Origin: Gordonia pseudamarae
GTDB taxonomy: Bacteria; Actinomycetota; Actinomycetes; Mycobacteriales; Mycobacteriaceae
DNA: 64,000 bases
Assembly: GCF_025273675.1 (NCBI RefSeq)
Contig: NZ_CP045809.1
Coordinates: forward strand, 3,782,001-3,846,000
Direction: 5' to 3'
A program made the translations under genes and the position numbers. Shown piece by piece: positions 28,072 to 37,499 of this stretch. How positions within the stretch are numbered: the stretch's first letter is position 1; every line of letters begins with the position of its first letter. The notes under the pieces were generated by a model. The model worked only from the letters and a program-made list of their open reading frames with translations, was not told where the DNA came from and searched no databases.

Positions 28072-29103
28072 ATGTGGTGGCAGGAGGCGATCCGGGCGGG
28101 AAAGGCGCTGCGCGTGCTCGGCGTGAGCGGTGACGACCTTGACGCGCTGACGGAGATCGATGCCCCGAACAGTCCGATCGTCGTCGGGCTCTGCCCTCCT
28201 GAATCAGGTGCCCGGGCGCGGACGATCGTCGACTTGGTCGCCGGGGAACTGCAGAACGCCGTGCTGAATCTGTACCCGACATGGCTATCGGCGTTCGGCG
28301 ACGCCGGCCTCACGGCTGATAGAGGTTCGCTCGGTGTTGCAGCCGCAGTAGCGATCGCCCGGCGTATGAGCAAACAGACCACCGCCTACTCACCGTTCGT
28401 CGTCGATCTTGCCCGGTCGGCCGCATCGAACACACAACCACGATCCGAGTACCCGACCGATATCCGATTGTCCGGTCTGGCCGATCTGCTTCGGCGCAGT
28501 TACGGTCGCGACGACATCGTCATAGTCGTGACCGCGGACTACGAGGTCACCGACAGGGCGGCAGCGATCGGGTCTGCGGCCGAGTGGCTGGCACATGCCG
28601 GACGCCTCACCGTGTGGCTCGTCGGCCACGAATTCGACCAGCTCACCCGGATACCGTGCATCAATCTGCGTTGCGACCGCGGGGCCACAGCCACAGCCGT
28701 CCCCTCCGGATCCCCAGATACGGCCACGGCATCGGCGGCCATCACGCTCACCCCGTTCGGTGGCCGACCCGCGGCGAACAGCGCAGCCGAACAGTTCCTC
28801 GAACGGGCGTTGGCGCGTGAACCGTGGGCGAGTGAACGGGTGTGGAACCGTGGCGTGGATGGTCTGGATGCACTGGCTCAGCCCATCCGCGTCGACCTGC
28901 AGTGGCGGTACGAACGCATCATCGTCGAGCTCGACGGCGCCGACCATCGCGCTCCGCAGAAATACGCCGCAGACCGATTGCGCGACAACCTCCTCCAATT
29001 TGCCGGCTATATGGTCCTGCGCTATCCGAATGAACGAGTTCTCGATGATGTGGGGGCGGTCGTCACCGAACTCCGCGAAGTCGTGCGCGCTCGAAGCGAT
29101 TAG
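28072..29103 (+). CDS. DUF559 / Vsr-like PD-(D/E)XK nuclease fused to an unknown N-terminal domain
   Basis: 343 residues. About residues 230-340 match the DUF559 nuclease pattern: an early Glu (SAAEQFLERALA), a strand with RVDLQWRYERIIVELDG (Asp and the ExD-type pair), His in ADHRAPQKY, DRLRDNLLQFAGY and VLRYPNERVLDD. That is a restriction-endonuclease fold with plausible catalytic residues. The first 220 residues are not recognised; they contain an alternating strand-helix region (DDIVIVVTADYEVTD; GRLTVWLVGHEFDQL) like a Rossmann-type sensor. It is first of a three-gene rightward operon with a winged-helix-like protein and a HerA-type ATPase. By analogy with nuclease-HerA defence pairs it may cut foreign DNA. 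Confidence 0.75.
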   Translation: MWWQEAIRAGKALRVLGVSGDDLDALTEIDAPNSPIVVGLCPPESGARARTIVDLVAGELQNAVLNLYPTWLSAFGDAGLTADRGSLGVAAAVAIARRMSKQTTAYSPFVVDLARSAASNTQPRSEYPTDIRLSGLADLLRRSYGRDDIVIVVTADYEVTDRAAAIGSAAEWLAHAGRLTVWLVGHEFDQLTRIPCINLRCDRGATATAVPSGSPDTATASAAITLTPFGGRPAANSAAEQFLERALAREPWASERVWNRGVDGLDALAQPIRVDLQWRYERIIVELDGADHRAPQKYAADRLRDNLLQFAGYMVLRYPNERVLDDVGAVVTELREVVRARSD

Positions 29104-29152
29104 GCCGACCGAAGACTGGGCAGCAACCCTGGCAATAAGGAAAGATCACCCT

Positions 29153-29806
29153 GTGACCAACGATGCACTGTCGCCTCCCGAACGCACCATCCTCTTCGCG
29201 CTGATGGCTCATGCGACCACGATCCGGAACCCGGACCTCAAGGCAATCGCACCCGAGATGACTCCGACTCGCAGGGCGAAATTCAACAAGTTGGGACTGG
29301 TCGAGTCCTCAATGGTCACACGGACTTACGTCCACACCCTCACCGACGCCGGTTGGGCCTGGTGTTCGGCGGAACTCAGTGCACCGACGCCACCGAAGGC
29401 ACGAACCGCGGAGAGAGCGCTGGCCGAGGTCCTGCGCGGCATCGGCCGCTACCTGAGCGCCACTGACACACTGTTGTCGGACATTTTCGGTATCGAGGCG
29501 CCCCCGCAACAGAAATCCGCAAACCAGACGTCCGCAGGTCCTGCAGCCGACCTCGGAGCCCGCGTGCGCGCGGCATATGGCGGCATGCGTTCTCGCCCCG
29601 GCGCGTGGGTGCGGGTCGCCGAACTGCGCGCCTCGCTGGCAGACATCGACCGGAACGACTTCGACGCAACCCTGGTCGCGTTGCAGCATGAGCCCGGCGT
29701 CCGCCTTGAGCCCAACGAGAAGCAGTCTTCGCTCACCGCCGAGGATCGTGCCGCAGCGGTTCGGGTCGGCAATCAGTTCTGCCACCTGTTTGCGATCGAG
29801 GACTGA
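29153..29806 (+). CDS. Unknown protein, probable winged-helix N-terminus, middle gene of the nuclease-HerA operon
   Basis: 217 residues. The first 75 (LSPPERTILFALMAHATTIR, then LVESSMVTRTYVHTLTDAGW) have the order helix-helix-recognition helix-wing typical of a MarR-like winged helix. The C-terminal 90 residues contain a second compact region (RPGAWVRVAELRASLADIDR, DFDATLVALQHEPGVRLEP, LTAEDRAAAVRVGNQFCHL) that also looks like a winged helix. I know no named family. GTG 29153 has AAGGA about 11 nt upstream. Its stop overlaps the next ATG (TGATG), so it is made together with the ATPase. It may be a DNA-binding adaptor or autoregulator. Confidence 0.6.
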   Translation: MTNDALSPPERTILFALMAHATTIRNPDLKAIAPEMTPTRRAKFNKLGLVESSMVTRTYVHTLTDAGWAWCSAELSAPTPPKARTAERALAEVLRGIGRYLSATDTLLSDIFGIEAPPQQKSANQTSAGPAADLGARVRAAYGGMRSRPGAWVRVAELRASLADIDRNDFDATLVALQHEPGVRLEPNEKQSSLTAEDRAAAVRVGNQFCHLFAIED

Positions 29807-32800
29807 TGGATCCACAAACACGACGGGCACTCGAATCGATCCGACTGGATTGGGCGACCACCCGCGACGACATCTGGGAACCTCAGGCCTTGGTACACGT
29901 CGACGGCCTGCATAGCGCCGTCATCGACGAGACGATGCGATCGTTCAGCGATGCGCGGGCCAGCACGGCAGCGAGCCCGCTCGGCGTGGTGATCCAGGGG
30001 CCCGCCGGATCGGGAAAAACACACCTGCTGGGACAGGTCCGCGAACGAGTCCAGAACGCGGGCGGCTACTTCTTTCTCGCCAAGCTCCTCGATGGTACGA
30101 ACTTTTGGCAATCGATCATCGTGTGCATCACCGAAGACCTGAATCGGCCGTCGCCGACCCACTCGTCACAATTGGTCCAGCTTCTCGACCAACTCGGCCG
30201 GGAAGCCGGCCTGTCCCCCGACGACCAGCGGTCGATCGTCGGCGACGCGCCGCTGTCACCTGAGATTCTCGAACGATTCATCCGTCGTGTCTACCGCAAG
30301 CACCCCACGCACCGCCGACGTTCTCAGCACATTCTGCGCGCCCTTGTCCTCACCGCCGCAGAGGATTTCGCTCTCCAGGACCTCGGTGCCGCTTTCCTTT
30401 TTCTCCAACTCGACGATGACGACGAAGCCAAGACCTGGGGCATCCAGGTCAAGAGGCTCGGATACCAGGAGGTCGTCGAGAATATTTCGCGCATCCTGGC
30501 CATGGACGAAGCGGCCGTGCTCGCGATCGACCAGCTCGACACCCTCATCGTGACCGACCACGACGGACACTCCGACCAGAGCGCCGTCGACACCATCGCG
30601 CACGGCTTGATGACCCTACGTGAAACACTCAGCCGGACAACGTCAATTGTGTCATGCCTGTCGACTGCCTGGACCATCCTCGAAGACGAAGCCCCACGCG
30701 CGGTCGTCGACAGATTCCGCAAACTACCGCCACTGCAACGGCCGACGTCGGCCGACTTCGGCCGCGCCCTACTGGCCAGACGATTCGCCGCGTTCTACGA
30801 AACAGCTTCCTTCACCCCGCCGTACCCGACCTGGCCGATCAATGAGGCCGCTCTGGCCGAATCCATCAACCACACCCCACGCACGCTGATGCAGGCCGCC
30901 GATCGGCACATTGGGATATGTCTGCGCACGGGAACATCATCGGAGATGATGACCCTCCGCGACAGCAGTACCACCAAGACCGTGACCGCTCACGACGACC
31001 CTGAGTTCGCCGCGCTCGACCAGCGATTCGACGATTTGATCCGGGCAGCCGATCCGACGGCGATCATCGACCCGTCGACGGAGGACACCCGTGTCCCGGA
31101 GTTATTGATGGCCGGTTTGGCGACCTGGGTCGGTGCCCTCGCGGCCGACGCTGAATCCTACCGGTGGGATGATAGGCCGGGTAAGCAACCCAATCTCCAT
31201 GCCCGACTTCGCCGGACCATCGACCCGGACACCGACGCCCAACAATCCTGGTCGTTCCGGGCCATCGCATCGACCAACGCGATTGCGGCACAGACCCGTC
31301 TGGCGAAAGCCTCCGCCGCAGCCGGATTAACCAACCACCTCAATACTCTGGTCATCCTGCGGCAGGCACCGTGGCCGTCGGGCCCCAAGACCGCAACCGT
31401 GGTCACCGAATTCATCGATCGCGGTGGCCGGGTGATCGCCTGGTCCGCCGACGACATCCGGGTATTGATCGCAGTGCGCGCGCTTCGCGCCGAACACGCC
31501 GACCGTCTCGGTGAATGGATCGTGTCACGGAACCCCGTGTCACGAATCGCGTGGCTCGATCAAATCCTATCCCCGACCGGGGACAGTTCCGGCGCTCCTT
31601 CCGGTGAACCCTCACCGCACGAACCGGATCACGAACCGAGCGCGGTTCCACCCCCGCCGGATGTTCACCCGCAGAACAGTGACGGTCCAGATAATGACAG
31701 GCCCGAGTACCCCGAGAGCAACAACGCCACTACTTCCATCTCTCCACAACCGTCCGCCGACGACGAACCCACCCGCAACGCCGAACCAGTGGCTCCGGCA
31801 CCGCACCCAGAGCCCATCCAGGTGCGACCGGATCATTTCACCCTGGGGTCGGTGGTCGGCGCACTGACCGCGCGCGAGGTCGGCATCGACCTGGAGGCAC
31901 TGCGCAAACACACGGTGATCTTCGCCGGATCCGGTTCAGGCAAAACAGTTCTCATCCGGCGCATCATTGAAGAGTGCGCTTTGCGTGGAGTCTCATCCAT
32001 CGTTCTCGATGTGAACAACGACCTCGCCCGCCTCGGACAGCCATGGCCGGCGGGCTCCCGTGAATGGCCGAACGCCGACGAGGAGACCGCGGCCCGCGAC
32101 TACATCGCGAACACCGATGTCGCCGTGTTCACTCCGGGAAAGATGTCGGGGCGGCCGTTGAGCTTCCAGATGCTGCCCGACTTCACCGAGGTCGTCGACA
32201 ACCCCGACGAGTTCGGCGCCGCAGTCGCCTCGGCGCTCGGAGCGTTGGCGCCACGGGCCCTCGCGATCGGCAAGTCGGCCAAGCACAAGCGCATGATGGC
32301 CACGCTCAAACAGACCATCGAACATTTCGGCCGGACCGGTGGCGGCACCATCGACACGCTCGTGGACCTGCTCGCCGACCTCCCCGACACCTTGTGCGAA
32401 TTCGCCGACAGCCCCAAACTCGGGCGGGAGTTATCGGACAACCTGCGTTCCGACCTGATCACCGACCACGTGTACAGCAACGAACCGGTCGACCCGTCGG
32501 TCCTGCTGACACCTCCGCCCGGCTACCGTGCCAGGGTTTCGGTGATCAACCTGTCCGGTCTGCCCGACGCCAACAAGCGCAACAACTTCATCGGCCAACT
32601 ACAAATGTCGCTGTTCGCGTGGATCAAGAAGCACCCGGCCGGCAACAAACCGCTCGGTGCCGTCCTGGTCATGGACGAGGCGCAGAATTTCGCACCGTCG
32701 GAGAAAACCACGACATGCACGGAAAGCACCTTGGCACTGGCAGCTCAGGCAAGGAAGTACGGGCTGGGCCTCATCTTCGCGACTCAGGCACCTAAAGGCC

Positions 32801-33072
32801 TGCACAGCAAGATCGCGGGGAACGCCTCCAACCAGTTCCTCGGCCGATTCCAGTCGCCGGTCCACATCTCTGCGGCCAAGGAACTCGCGGCAGCCAAGAG
32901 TTCAGACGTTTCGGACATCGGCCGTCTGACCACCGGTGTCTACTACGCGGCCGTCGACGGCGGCCCATTCACCAAGATCCGCACCCCCCTGTGCCTCAGC
33001 TACCACCCGCCGAGCCCGCCCTCGGAGGAGGAGGTCATTGCGATCGCCCGCACCTCGGCGTCCTCGCACTGA
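29806..33072 (+). CDS. Two-ATPase protein: N-terminal AAA ATPase fused to C-terminal HerA/DUF87-type translocase
   Basis: 1088 residues. N-terminal ATPase: Walker A GPAGSGKT at 65-72 and Walker B-like AAVLAIDQLDTLI near 240, ORC/AAA-like. Residues about 585-675 are a Pro/Glu/Asp-rich linker (SGEPSPHEPDHEPSAVPPPP). C-terminal ATPase: FTLGSVVGALTAREVGIDLE, Walker A GSGSGKT at 708-714, Walker B VLVMDEAQNFAP (Asp957-Glu958) and a sensor block ARKYGLGLIFATQAPKGL. These are hallmarks of HerA/VirB4-type hexameric DNA pumps. Both P-loops look active. Joining these two ATPases in one chain is unusual to me. Operon context with a nuclease suggests DNA surveillance or restriction. Confidence 0.8.
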   Translation: MDPQTRRALESIRLDWATTRDDIWEPQALVHVDGLHSAVIDETMRSFSDARASTAASPLGVVIQGPAGSGKTHLLGQVRERVQNAGGYFFLAKLLDGTNFWQSIIVCITEDLNRPSPTHSSQLVQLLDQLGREAGLSPDDQRSIVGDAPLSPEILERFIRRVYRKHPTHRRRSQHILRALVLTAAEDFALQDLGAAFLFLQLDDDDEAKTWGIQVKRLGYQEVVENISRILAMDEAAVLAIDQLDTLIVTDHDGHSDQSAVDTIAHGLMTLRETLSRTTSIVSCLSTAWTILEDEAPRAVVDRFRKLPPLQRPTSADFGRALLARRFAAFYETASFTPPYPTWPINEAALAESINHTPRTLMQAADRHIGICLRTGTSSEMMTLRDSSTTKTVTAHDDPEFAALDQRFDDLIRAADPTAIIDPSTEDTRVPELLMAGLATWVGALAADAESYRWDDRPGKQPNLHARLRRTIDPDTDAQQSWSFRAIASTNAIAAQTRLAKASAAAGLTNHLNTLVILRQAPWPSGPKTATVVTEFIDRGGRVIAWSADDIRVLIAVRALRAEHADRLGEWIVSRNPVSRIAWLDQILSPTGDSSGAPSGEPSPHEPDHEPSAVPPPPDVHPQNSDGPDNDRPEYPESNNATTSISPQPSADDEPTRNAEPVAPAPHPEPIQVRPDHFTLGSVVGALTAREVGIDLEALRKHTVIFAGSGSGKTVLIRRIIEECALRGVSSIVLDVNNDLARLGQPWPAGSREWPNADEETAARDYIANTDVAVFTPGKMSGRPLSFQMLPDFTEVVDNPDEFGAAVASALGALAPRALAIGKSAKHKRMMATLKQTIEHFGRTGGGTIDTLVDLLADLPDTLCEFADSPKLGRELSDNLRSDLITDHVYSNEPVDPSVLLTPPPGYRARVSVINLSGLPDANKRNNFIGQLQMSLFAWIKKHPAGNKPLGAVLVMDEAQNFAPSEKTTTCTESTLALAAQARKYGLGLIFATQAPKGLHSKIAGNASNQFLGRFQSPVHISAAKELAAAKSSDVSDIGRLTTGVYYAAVDGGPFTKIRTPLCLSYHPPSPPSEEEVIAIARTSASSH

Positions 33073-33177
33073 TCCGCACCACTCATCCGATGGCACGACA
33101 CTTCCTCCCGAACCCGCAGGAAGTGACTAGGCTGGCTAACGCTCCTGACGCATCACCGACCGGAGGACTGCAGAGAC

Positions 33178-34332
33178 ATGGGCGTGATCTCCAAGCTCAA
33201 GGGCGAGCTCGTCGACATCATCGAATGGTTCGACGACACTCGCACGACGCTGGCGTGGCGTTTTCCGCGCTACAACAACGAAATCAAGAACGGTGCCCAG
33301 CTGATCGTCCGGGAGGGCCAGAAGGCGGTGTTCGTGTACCGCGGCCGGCTCGCGGACACCTTCGGGCCGGGTAACTATGAGCTGACCACCGAAAATCTGC
33401 CGATCCTGTCAACGATCCAGGGGTGGAAGCACGGTTTCAAGAGCCCGTTCCGTTCCGAGGTGTACTTCATCAACACCCGGCCGGTCACCGAACTGCGGTG
33501 GGGCACCCCCAACCCGATCACCATCCGCGACCCCGATTTCAAGATGGTGCAGGTCCGGGCCAACGGCATGTGTGTGGTGCGGGTGGCCGATCCCGCGATC
33601 TTCCTGCGTGAGGTGATCGGCACCGACAGCAACGTCAACGTCGATGAGATCTCGGAGTTGCTGCGGCGCATCATCGCGCAGGCATTTTCCGACATGATCC
33701 TGCAGACCGGCGTCGGGGTGATCGATCTGCAGGGCAAGGTCGGTGAGCTCTCGCAGAAGCTGAAGGTGTTCGTCCAGGAGCGGGTCGACGACGAGTACGG
33801 ACTCGGGATCGAGGACATTCTGCTCAACGTGTCGCTGCCGGAGGAGATCACCGCGGCGATGACCCGGGGCGTGGCGCGCGGTGTGGAGGAGCAGGGTTTC
33901 CTCAATCAGGTCGACGACATGCAGCGCTATCAGCAGGGCAAGCTCGGTGAGGCGATGGTCGCGGGCGCGGCCAATCCCGGCGGCAGTTCGGTGGGCGATT
34001 TCCTGGGTGCCGGTATGGGTATGGCGCTCGGCCAGCAGATGGGCATGGGCGGCGCCGTCGCCGGTCCCGCACAGCCGGCTCCGGCCCCCGCGGCGGCACC
34101 ACCGCCGCTGCCGACGGCCACCCAATATCACGTGGAACAGAACGGTCAGGCCGGCGGACCGTACACGGCCGCGCAGTTGCAGCAGTCCATCGCCGCCGGT
34201 TCGGTGACCAGGCAGACGCTGGTGTGGTCGGCGAACATGGCCGGGTGGACGGCGGCCGGGCAGGTTCCCGAACTCGCCGCGCTGTTCCCCGCCGTTCCGC
34301 CGCCGCTGCCGCCATCGATGCCCCCGGCCTAG
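33178..34332 (+). CDS. SPFH-domain protein with C-terminal GYF_2 domain (YdjI type)
   Basis: 384 residues. Residues 1-260 form an SPFH/virion-core-type domain (VISKLKGELVDIIEWFDD, IVREGQKAVFVYRGRLADTF, VDEISELLRRIIAQAFSD). A Gly/Met/Pro-rich linker follows. The last 75 residues are a GYF_2 domain (YHVEQNGQAGGPYTAAQLQQ, LVWSANMAGWTAAGQV) that binds Pro-rich partners. The next protein begins with a Pro-rich stretch, a natural ligand. In B. subtilis, YdjI works with YdjG and PspA-like YdjF in envelope-stress defence. There is no transmembrane helix; it is probably membrane-associated through YdjG. Confidence 0.85.
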   Translation: MGVISKLKGELVDIIEWFDDTRTTLAWRFPRYNNEIKNGAQLIVREGQKAVFVYRGRLADTFGPGNYELTTENLPILSTIQGWKHGFKSPFRSEVYFINTRPVTELRWGTPNPITIRDPDFKMVQVRANGMCVVRVADPAIFLREVIGTDSNVNVDEISELLRRIIAQAFSDMILQTGVGVIDLQGKVGELSQKLKVFVQERVDDEYGLGIEDILLNVSLPEEITAAMTRGVARGVEEQGFLNQVDDMQRYQQGKLGEAMVAGAANPGGSSVGDFLGAGMGMALGQQMGMGGAVAGPAQPAPAPAAAPPPLPTATQYHVEQNGQAGGPYTAAQLQQSIAAGSVTRQTLVWSANMAGWTAAGQVPELAALFPAVPPPLPPSMPPA

Positions 34333-34421
34333 ACACTCGCCAGATTTCACCGGTCCAGATGCTCGGCCAGGTTCAGCACCCGACCTGAGACCGCCGCATT
34401 CTTGTCCGAGAGGATCCCTCG

Positions 34422-35726
34422 ATGACCACTCCCCCCGTGCCGCCACCGCTGCCGTCCGACGGACCGCCACCTCCACCGCCCGGCGCCCCACCACCGCTGC
34501 CACCCACGGGTGCGGGCAGCCCGCCACCGATCCCGCCCCGGCAGGCCGGGCCGCCGCAGGACCGACGACCGCCTGCCGCGCAGGCCCCGGTGCCCGACTC
34601 ACGCTCCGGGCGGGCCGGCCAGTATCACGCCACCGAGGACACCCGCACGTTTCCGTGCGTCAATTGCGGCGCCAACCTGGTGTTCGATCCGGCGACCGGC
34701 GTGCTGCGCTGCCCCAGCTGCAACAGCACCCGCGAAATCGCCCGCACCGACGCCAGGATCGGTCTGCACGATCTGCGCAGTTCCGAGGTCGCGGCCGGCA
34801 GCACCCGTGGGCTGTTGTCGGCGGACGATCCCGCAGCCTCCGACGAACACCAGGTGGTGTGCCAGAACTGCGGTGGCACAACCGTGTTCACCGGAACACT
34901 GACCGCAACCCGCTGCCCGTACTGCGCGTCACCGATCCAGCGCGACGACATTCAGGACGCGCCCAAGACGTTGCCCGTCGACGGGGTGATCCCGTTCGGG
35001 GTCGACAGCAAACAGGCGCGGCAGAATATCGAGAAATGGATCAGTTCACGCTGGTTCGCGCCGACGGAGTTCAAGAAATACCGCACCCTCGGTTCGTTCT
35101 CCAGCGTGTACTTCTCGTACTTCAGTTACGACACCACCGCTTACACCCGTTACTCCGGGCAGCGCGGTGACGACTACACAGTCGTCGTCGGCGAGGGAGA
35201 CGATAGGCACACCGAAACCCGCACCCGCTGGAGCCACGTTCACGGCGAGGTGGTCGATAACTTCAAAGATGTTGCAGCCCTGGCAAATAAGGGCATCGAT
35301 GCGGAGCGTGTGGAGGAACTCAAGCCGTGGCCGATCCAGACGGCACGCCCGTTCACCGGCGAGTATCTGGCCGGTCACCTCGCCCGCACCTATGAGATCG
35401 GCCCCGATGAGGGTTTCCAGATCGCCCGCCGCGAGGAGATCGATGCGCGGATCACGTCGACGGTGCGCCGCGATATCGGCGGCGACAAGCAGCGCATCTC
35501 GTCGTCGGAATCGCGATTCAACCCATTGCAGTTCCGGTATCTGTTGCTGCCCATCTGGCTGCTGACGGTGGTGTACGACTCGAAACCGTTCCAGGTGTAC
35601 ATCAACGGTGTCACCGGCGAGGTGCAGGGTTCGCGGCCGTACAGTAAGACCAAGATCATCTCCGCGATCGTCGCCGCCCTCGCGCTCATCGCGGCGATAG
35701 TCATTCTCGTACAGGCGGTGAGATAG
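34422..35726 (+). CDS. Membrane protein with TFIIB-type zinc ribbons (YdjG type)
   Basis: 434 residues. The N-terminal 65 are extremely Pro-rich (PPVPPPLPSDGPPPPPPGAP), a likely partner of the GYF domain next door. Two zinc ribbons follow: CVNCGANLVF...CPSC and CQNCGGTTVF...CPYC. A soluble beta-rich middle comes next, and one transmembrane helix lies near the end (IISAIVAALALIAAIVILV). It anchors the SPFH complex at the membrane in the known B. subtilis pair. Start ATG 34422 lies 89 nt after the SPFH gene. Confidence 0.82.
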   Translation: MTTPPVPPPLPSDGPPPPPPGAPPPLPPTGAGSPPPIPPRQAGPPQDRRPPAAQAPVPDSRSGRAGQYHATEDTRTFPCVNCGANLVFDPATGVLRCPSCNSTREIARTDARIGLHDLRSSEVAAGSTRGLLSADDPAASDEHQVVCQNCGGTTVFTGTLTATRCPYCASPIQRDDIQDAPKTLPVDGVIPFGVDSKQARQNIEKWISSRWFAPTEFKKYRTLGSFSSVYFSYFSYDTTAYTRYSGQRGDDYTVVVGEGDDRHTETRTRWSHVHGEVVDNFKDVAALANKGIDAERVEELKPWPIQTARPFTGEYLAGHLARTYEIGPDEGFQIARREEIDARITSTVRRDIGGDKQRISSSESRFNPLQFRYLLLPIWLLTVVYDSKPFQVYINGVTGEVQGSRPYSKTKIISAIVAALALIAAIVILVQAVR

Positions 35727-35728
35727 CG

Positions 35729-36199
35729 ATGGGAATCCTCGTACTGGGCGCCATTGTGCTCGTTGTCGCCGGTGTAGCGGTTGCCGTGGTCGCACTGCTG
35801 CTGATGTTGCGCAGGTCTTCTCGGGCACAGTTGCAGCAGTCGACGCAGCTGTATCCGGGCAGGTCTATCGAGGCGCCCGAGGGCTGGGCACTCGGACATT
35901 CCCCGGAGGCACGGCTGTTCCGGCGCATCCGGGACGCCCTCACGCCGCTGCACAACGCGCCCGGCACCGACATCTCGCTGATCGACGGGCGTGTGCAGAT
36001 CGAATTGGCCGCCGACGATGTGGCTCAGCGCCTGGTCGCCCTGAGCGCCGTCGACCGATCGGTCGCCGAGCCGGTGCTGGCCAGGGCCGAATGGTGGGTC
36101 GGCGCACTGGAATCGGTGACCGGAAGGCTGATCCTCGGGCAACGACTCGAGGTGGGCGAACTGGAGCAGGTCACCAAGCAGAACCCGTTCTCGGGCTAG
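35729..36199 (+). CDS. Small membrane-anchored protein of unknown function
   Basis: 156 residues. One N-terminal transmembrane helix (VLGAIVLVVAGVAVAVVALL) is followed by a basic stop-transfer (RRSSRAQ) and a soluble alpha-helical domain. It starts 2 nt after the zinc-ribbon gene, so it is coupled to it and probably belongs to the same membrane complex. No family recognised. Confidence 0.75.
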   Translation: MGILVLGAIVLVVAGVAVAVVALLLMLRRSSRAQLQQSTQLYPGRSIEAPEGWALGHSPEARLFRRIRDALTPLHNAPGTDISLIDGRVQIELAADDVAQRLVALSAVDRSVAEPVLARAEWWVGALESVTGRLILGQRLEVGELEQVTKQNPFSG

Positions 36200-36318
36200 A
36201 CGGGGTATGCGACGCGGGGAGAAGGTCCCGACACAATTGCGTGTCGGGCCGGTCGCGCTCAGTGGTTCTGCGGAGCGCTGCTAACATCACGCCGTTCGTA
36301 TCTGGGAGGGGGAGTCTC

Positions 36319-37248
36319 TTGGCTTCACGATGGAGCGCGGTCGCGCTCGCTTTGTCTGCTGCGTTCGCGCTGGGTGCGTGTTCCGACAGTCCGGAGGAGA
36401 AGGCGACGGCCGACTGCGGTGCCGTGTGGCGCGCCGTGTCCGATGTCCCACAGACTCTCGAGCGCTACAAGAAGAGTGGCGGTACGACGACGCTGTCCGC
36501 CGTCGTGCTGACATCGGACGAGCTGGACCAGATCCACGATCCGGAGCTGAAGAAGCTTGCCGAGCAGGGCGCCTCGCTGGCCAACCGCCTCAACGAGACC
36601 AAGGATCCTGCCGTACAGAACCAGATCGTCACTCAGACGAAGCAGGTTTTCGAGGCGTTCCGCAAGAAGTGCGACGGGTGGATAGGCACTACGGCGCAGC
36701 ATGACGAGCTGAGCCAGATCCTCGCGGCGGGCAAGGTACCCGAGCCCGACAAGCATGCTCCGATCACCGGGACCACACCGGAGGGCACCACCGTCAAGCT
36801 CGGCGAGCCGGTGCTGGTCAAGTACACCGACTATGAGGGTCGCCAGGGCAAGGTGAAGTTCACTGTCACCGAGGTCGCACCGTTGTCGAGCAGCGACTTC
36901 CTGCGCATCAACCGAAACAAGCGCAACTCCTACGGTCCGATCAAGTACCTGCGCTTCACCGTCGAGGTGATGTCCGACGATCGTCCCTACGAGGCTCAGC
37001 CGAACGTGATTATCAACCCGGAGTTCTCCTTCGGCACCTCCGACGACCAGCTCGTGAGCACGCTGACCTTCAGCGAGCCGTTCGATTCGTGCAAGAACAC
37101 CACCGGCAACGTTGCCTCCACTGGTGACTTCTGCAGGGTCATCGAGGTCCCGAAGAGGTCGACACTGAAGACCGTCGGGGTGACCACCCTCGACAAGTCG
37201 CACCAGAAGCCGCCCGGTACGACGCTGTACCGCTGGACCGTCGGCTGA
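36319..37248 (+). CDS. Lipoprotein with helical N-terminal and Ig-like C-terminal domain
   Basis: 309 residues. Signal peptide with lipobox LGAC, then an alpha-helical region (about 30-150) and a beta-rich C-terminal region (PVLVKYTDYEGRQGKVKFTV, YLRFTVEVMSD, FDSCKNTTGNVASTGDFCRV with a likely disulfide). The beta part resembles DUF4352-type Ig-like domains. TTG 36319 is favoured because GGGAGG precedes it and it gives a proper signal peptide. It stands 119 nt after the membrane operon. Function unknown. Confidence 0.7.
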   Translation: MASRWSAVALALSAAFALGACSDSPEEKATADCGAVWRAVSDVPQTLERYKKSGGTTTLSAVVLTSDELDQIHDPELKKLAEQGASLANRLNETKDPAVQNQIVTQTKQVFEAFRKKCDGWIGTTAQHDELSQILAAGKVPEPDKHAPITGTTPEGTTVKLGEPVLVKYTDYEGRQGKVKFTVTEVAPLSSSDFLRINRNKRNSYGPIKYLRFTVEVMSDDRPYEAQPNVIINPEFSFGTSDDQLVSTLTFSEPFDSCKNTTGNVASTGDFCRVIEVPKRSTLKTVGVTTLDKSHQKPPGTTLYRWTVG

Positions 37249-37499
37249 CGAGGAATGATCACGAACTGTAGATCGGGGAAGGTATGCCGTCCCGCGTGAT
37301 GATCTCAGTCAGTTCAGATTCTTGATCAAGCCGGCGTCGCCACGCTGGAGCGAAGGCACACCTGGTGCCCAACGTGATTTCAGTCGCGTTGGCGCAGTTC
37401 CTCGACTCAGGTGCCGGGTTATCAGTGGCCACGACCGTCATCCAAACCGAATGGCTTACAGTAAGCTGAACAAGAGTCGATCGGTGGAGGGATTGAGAC

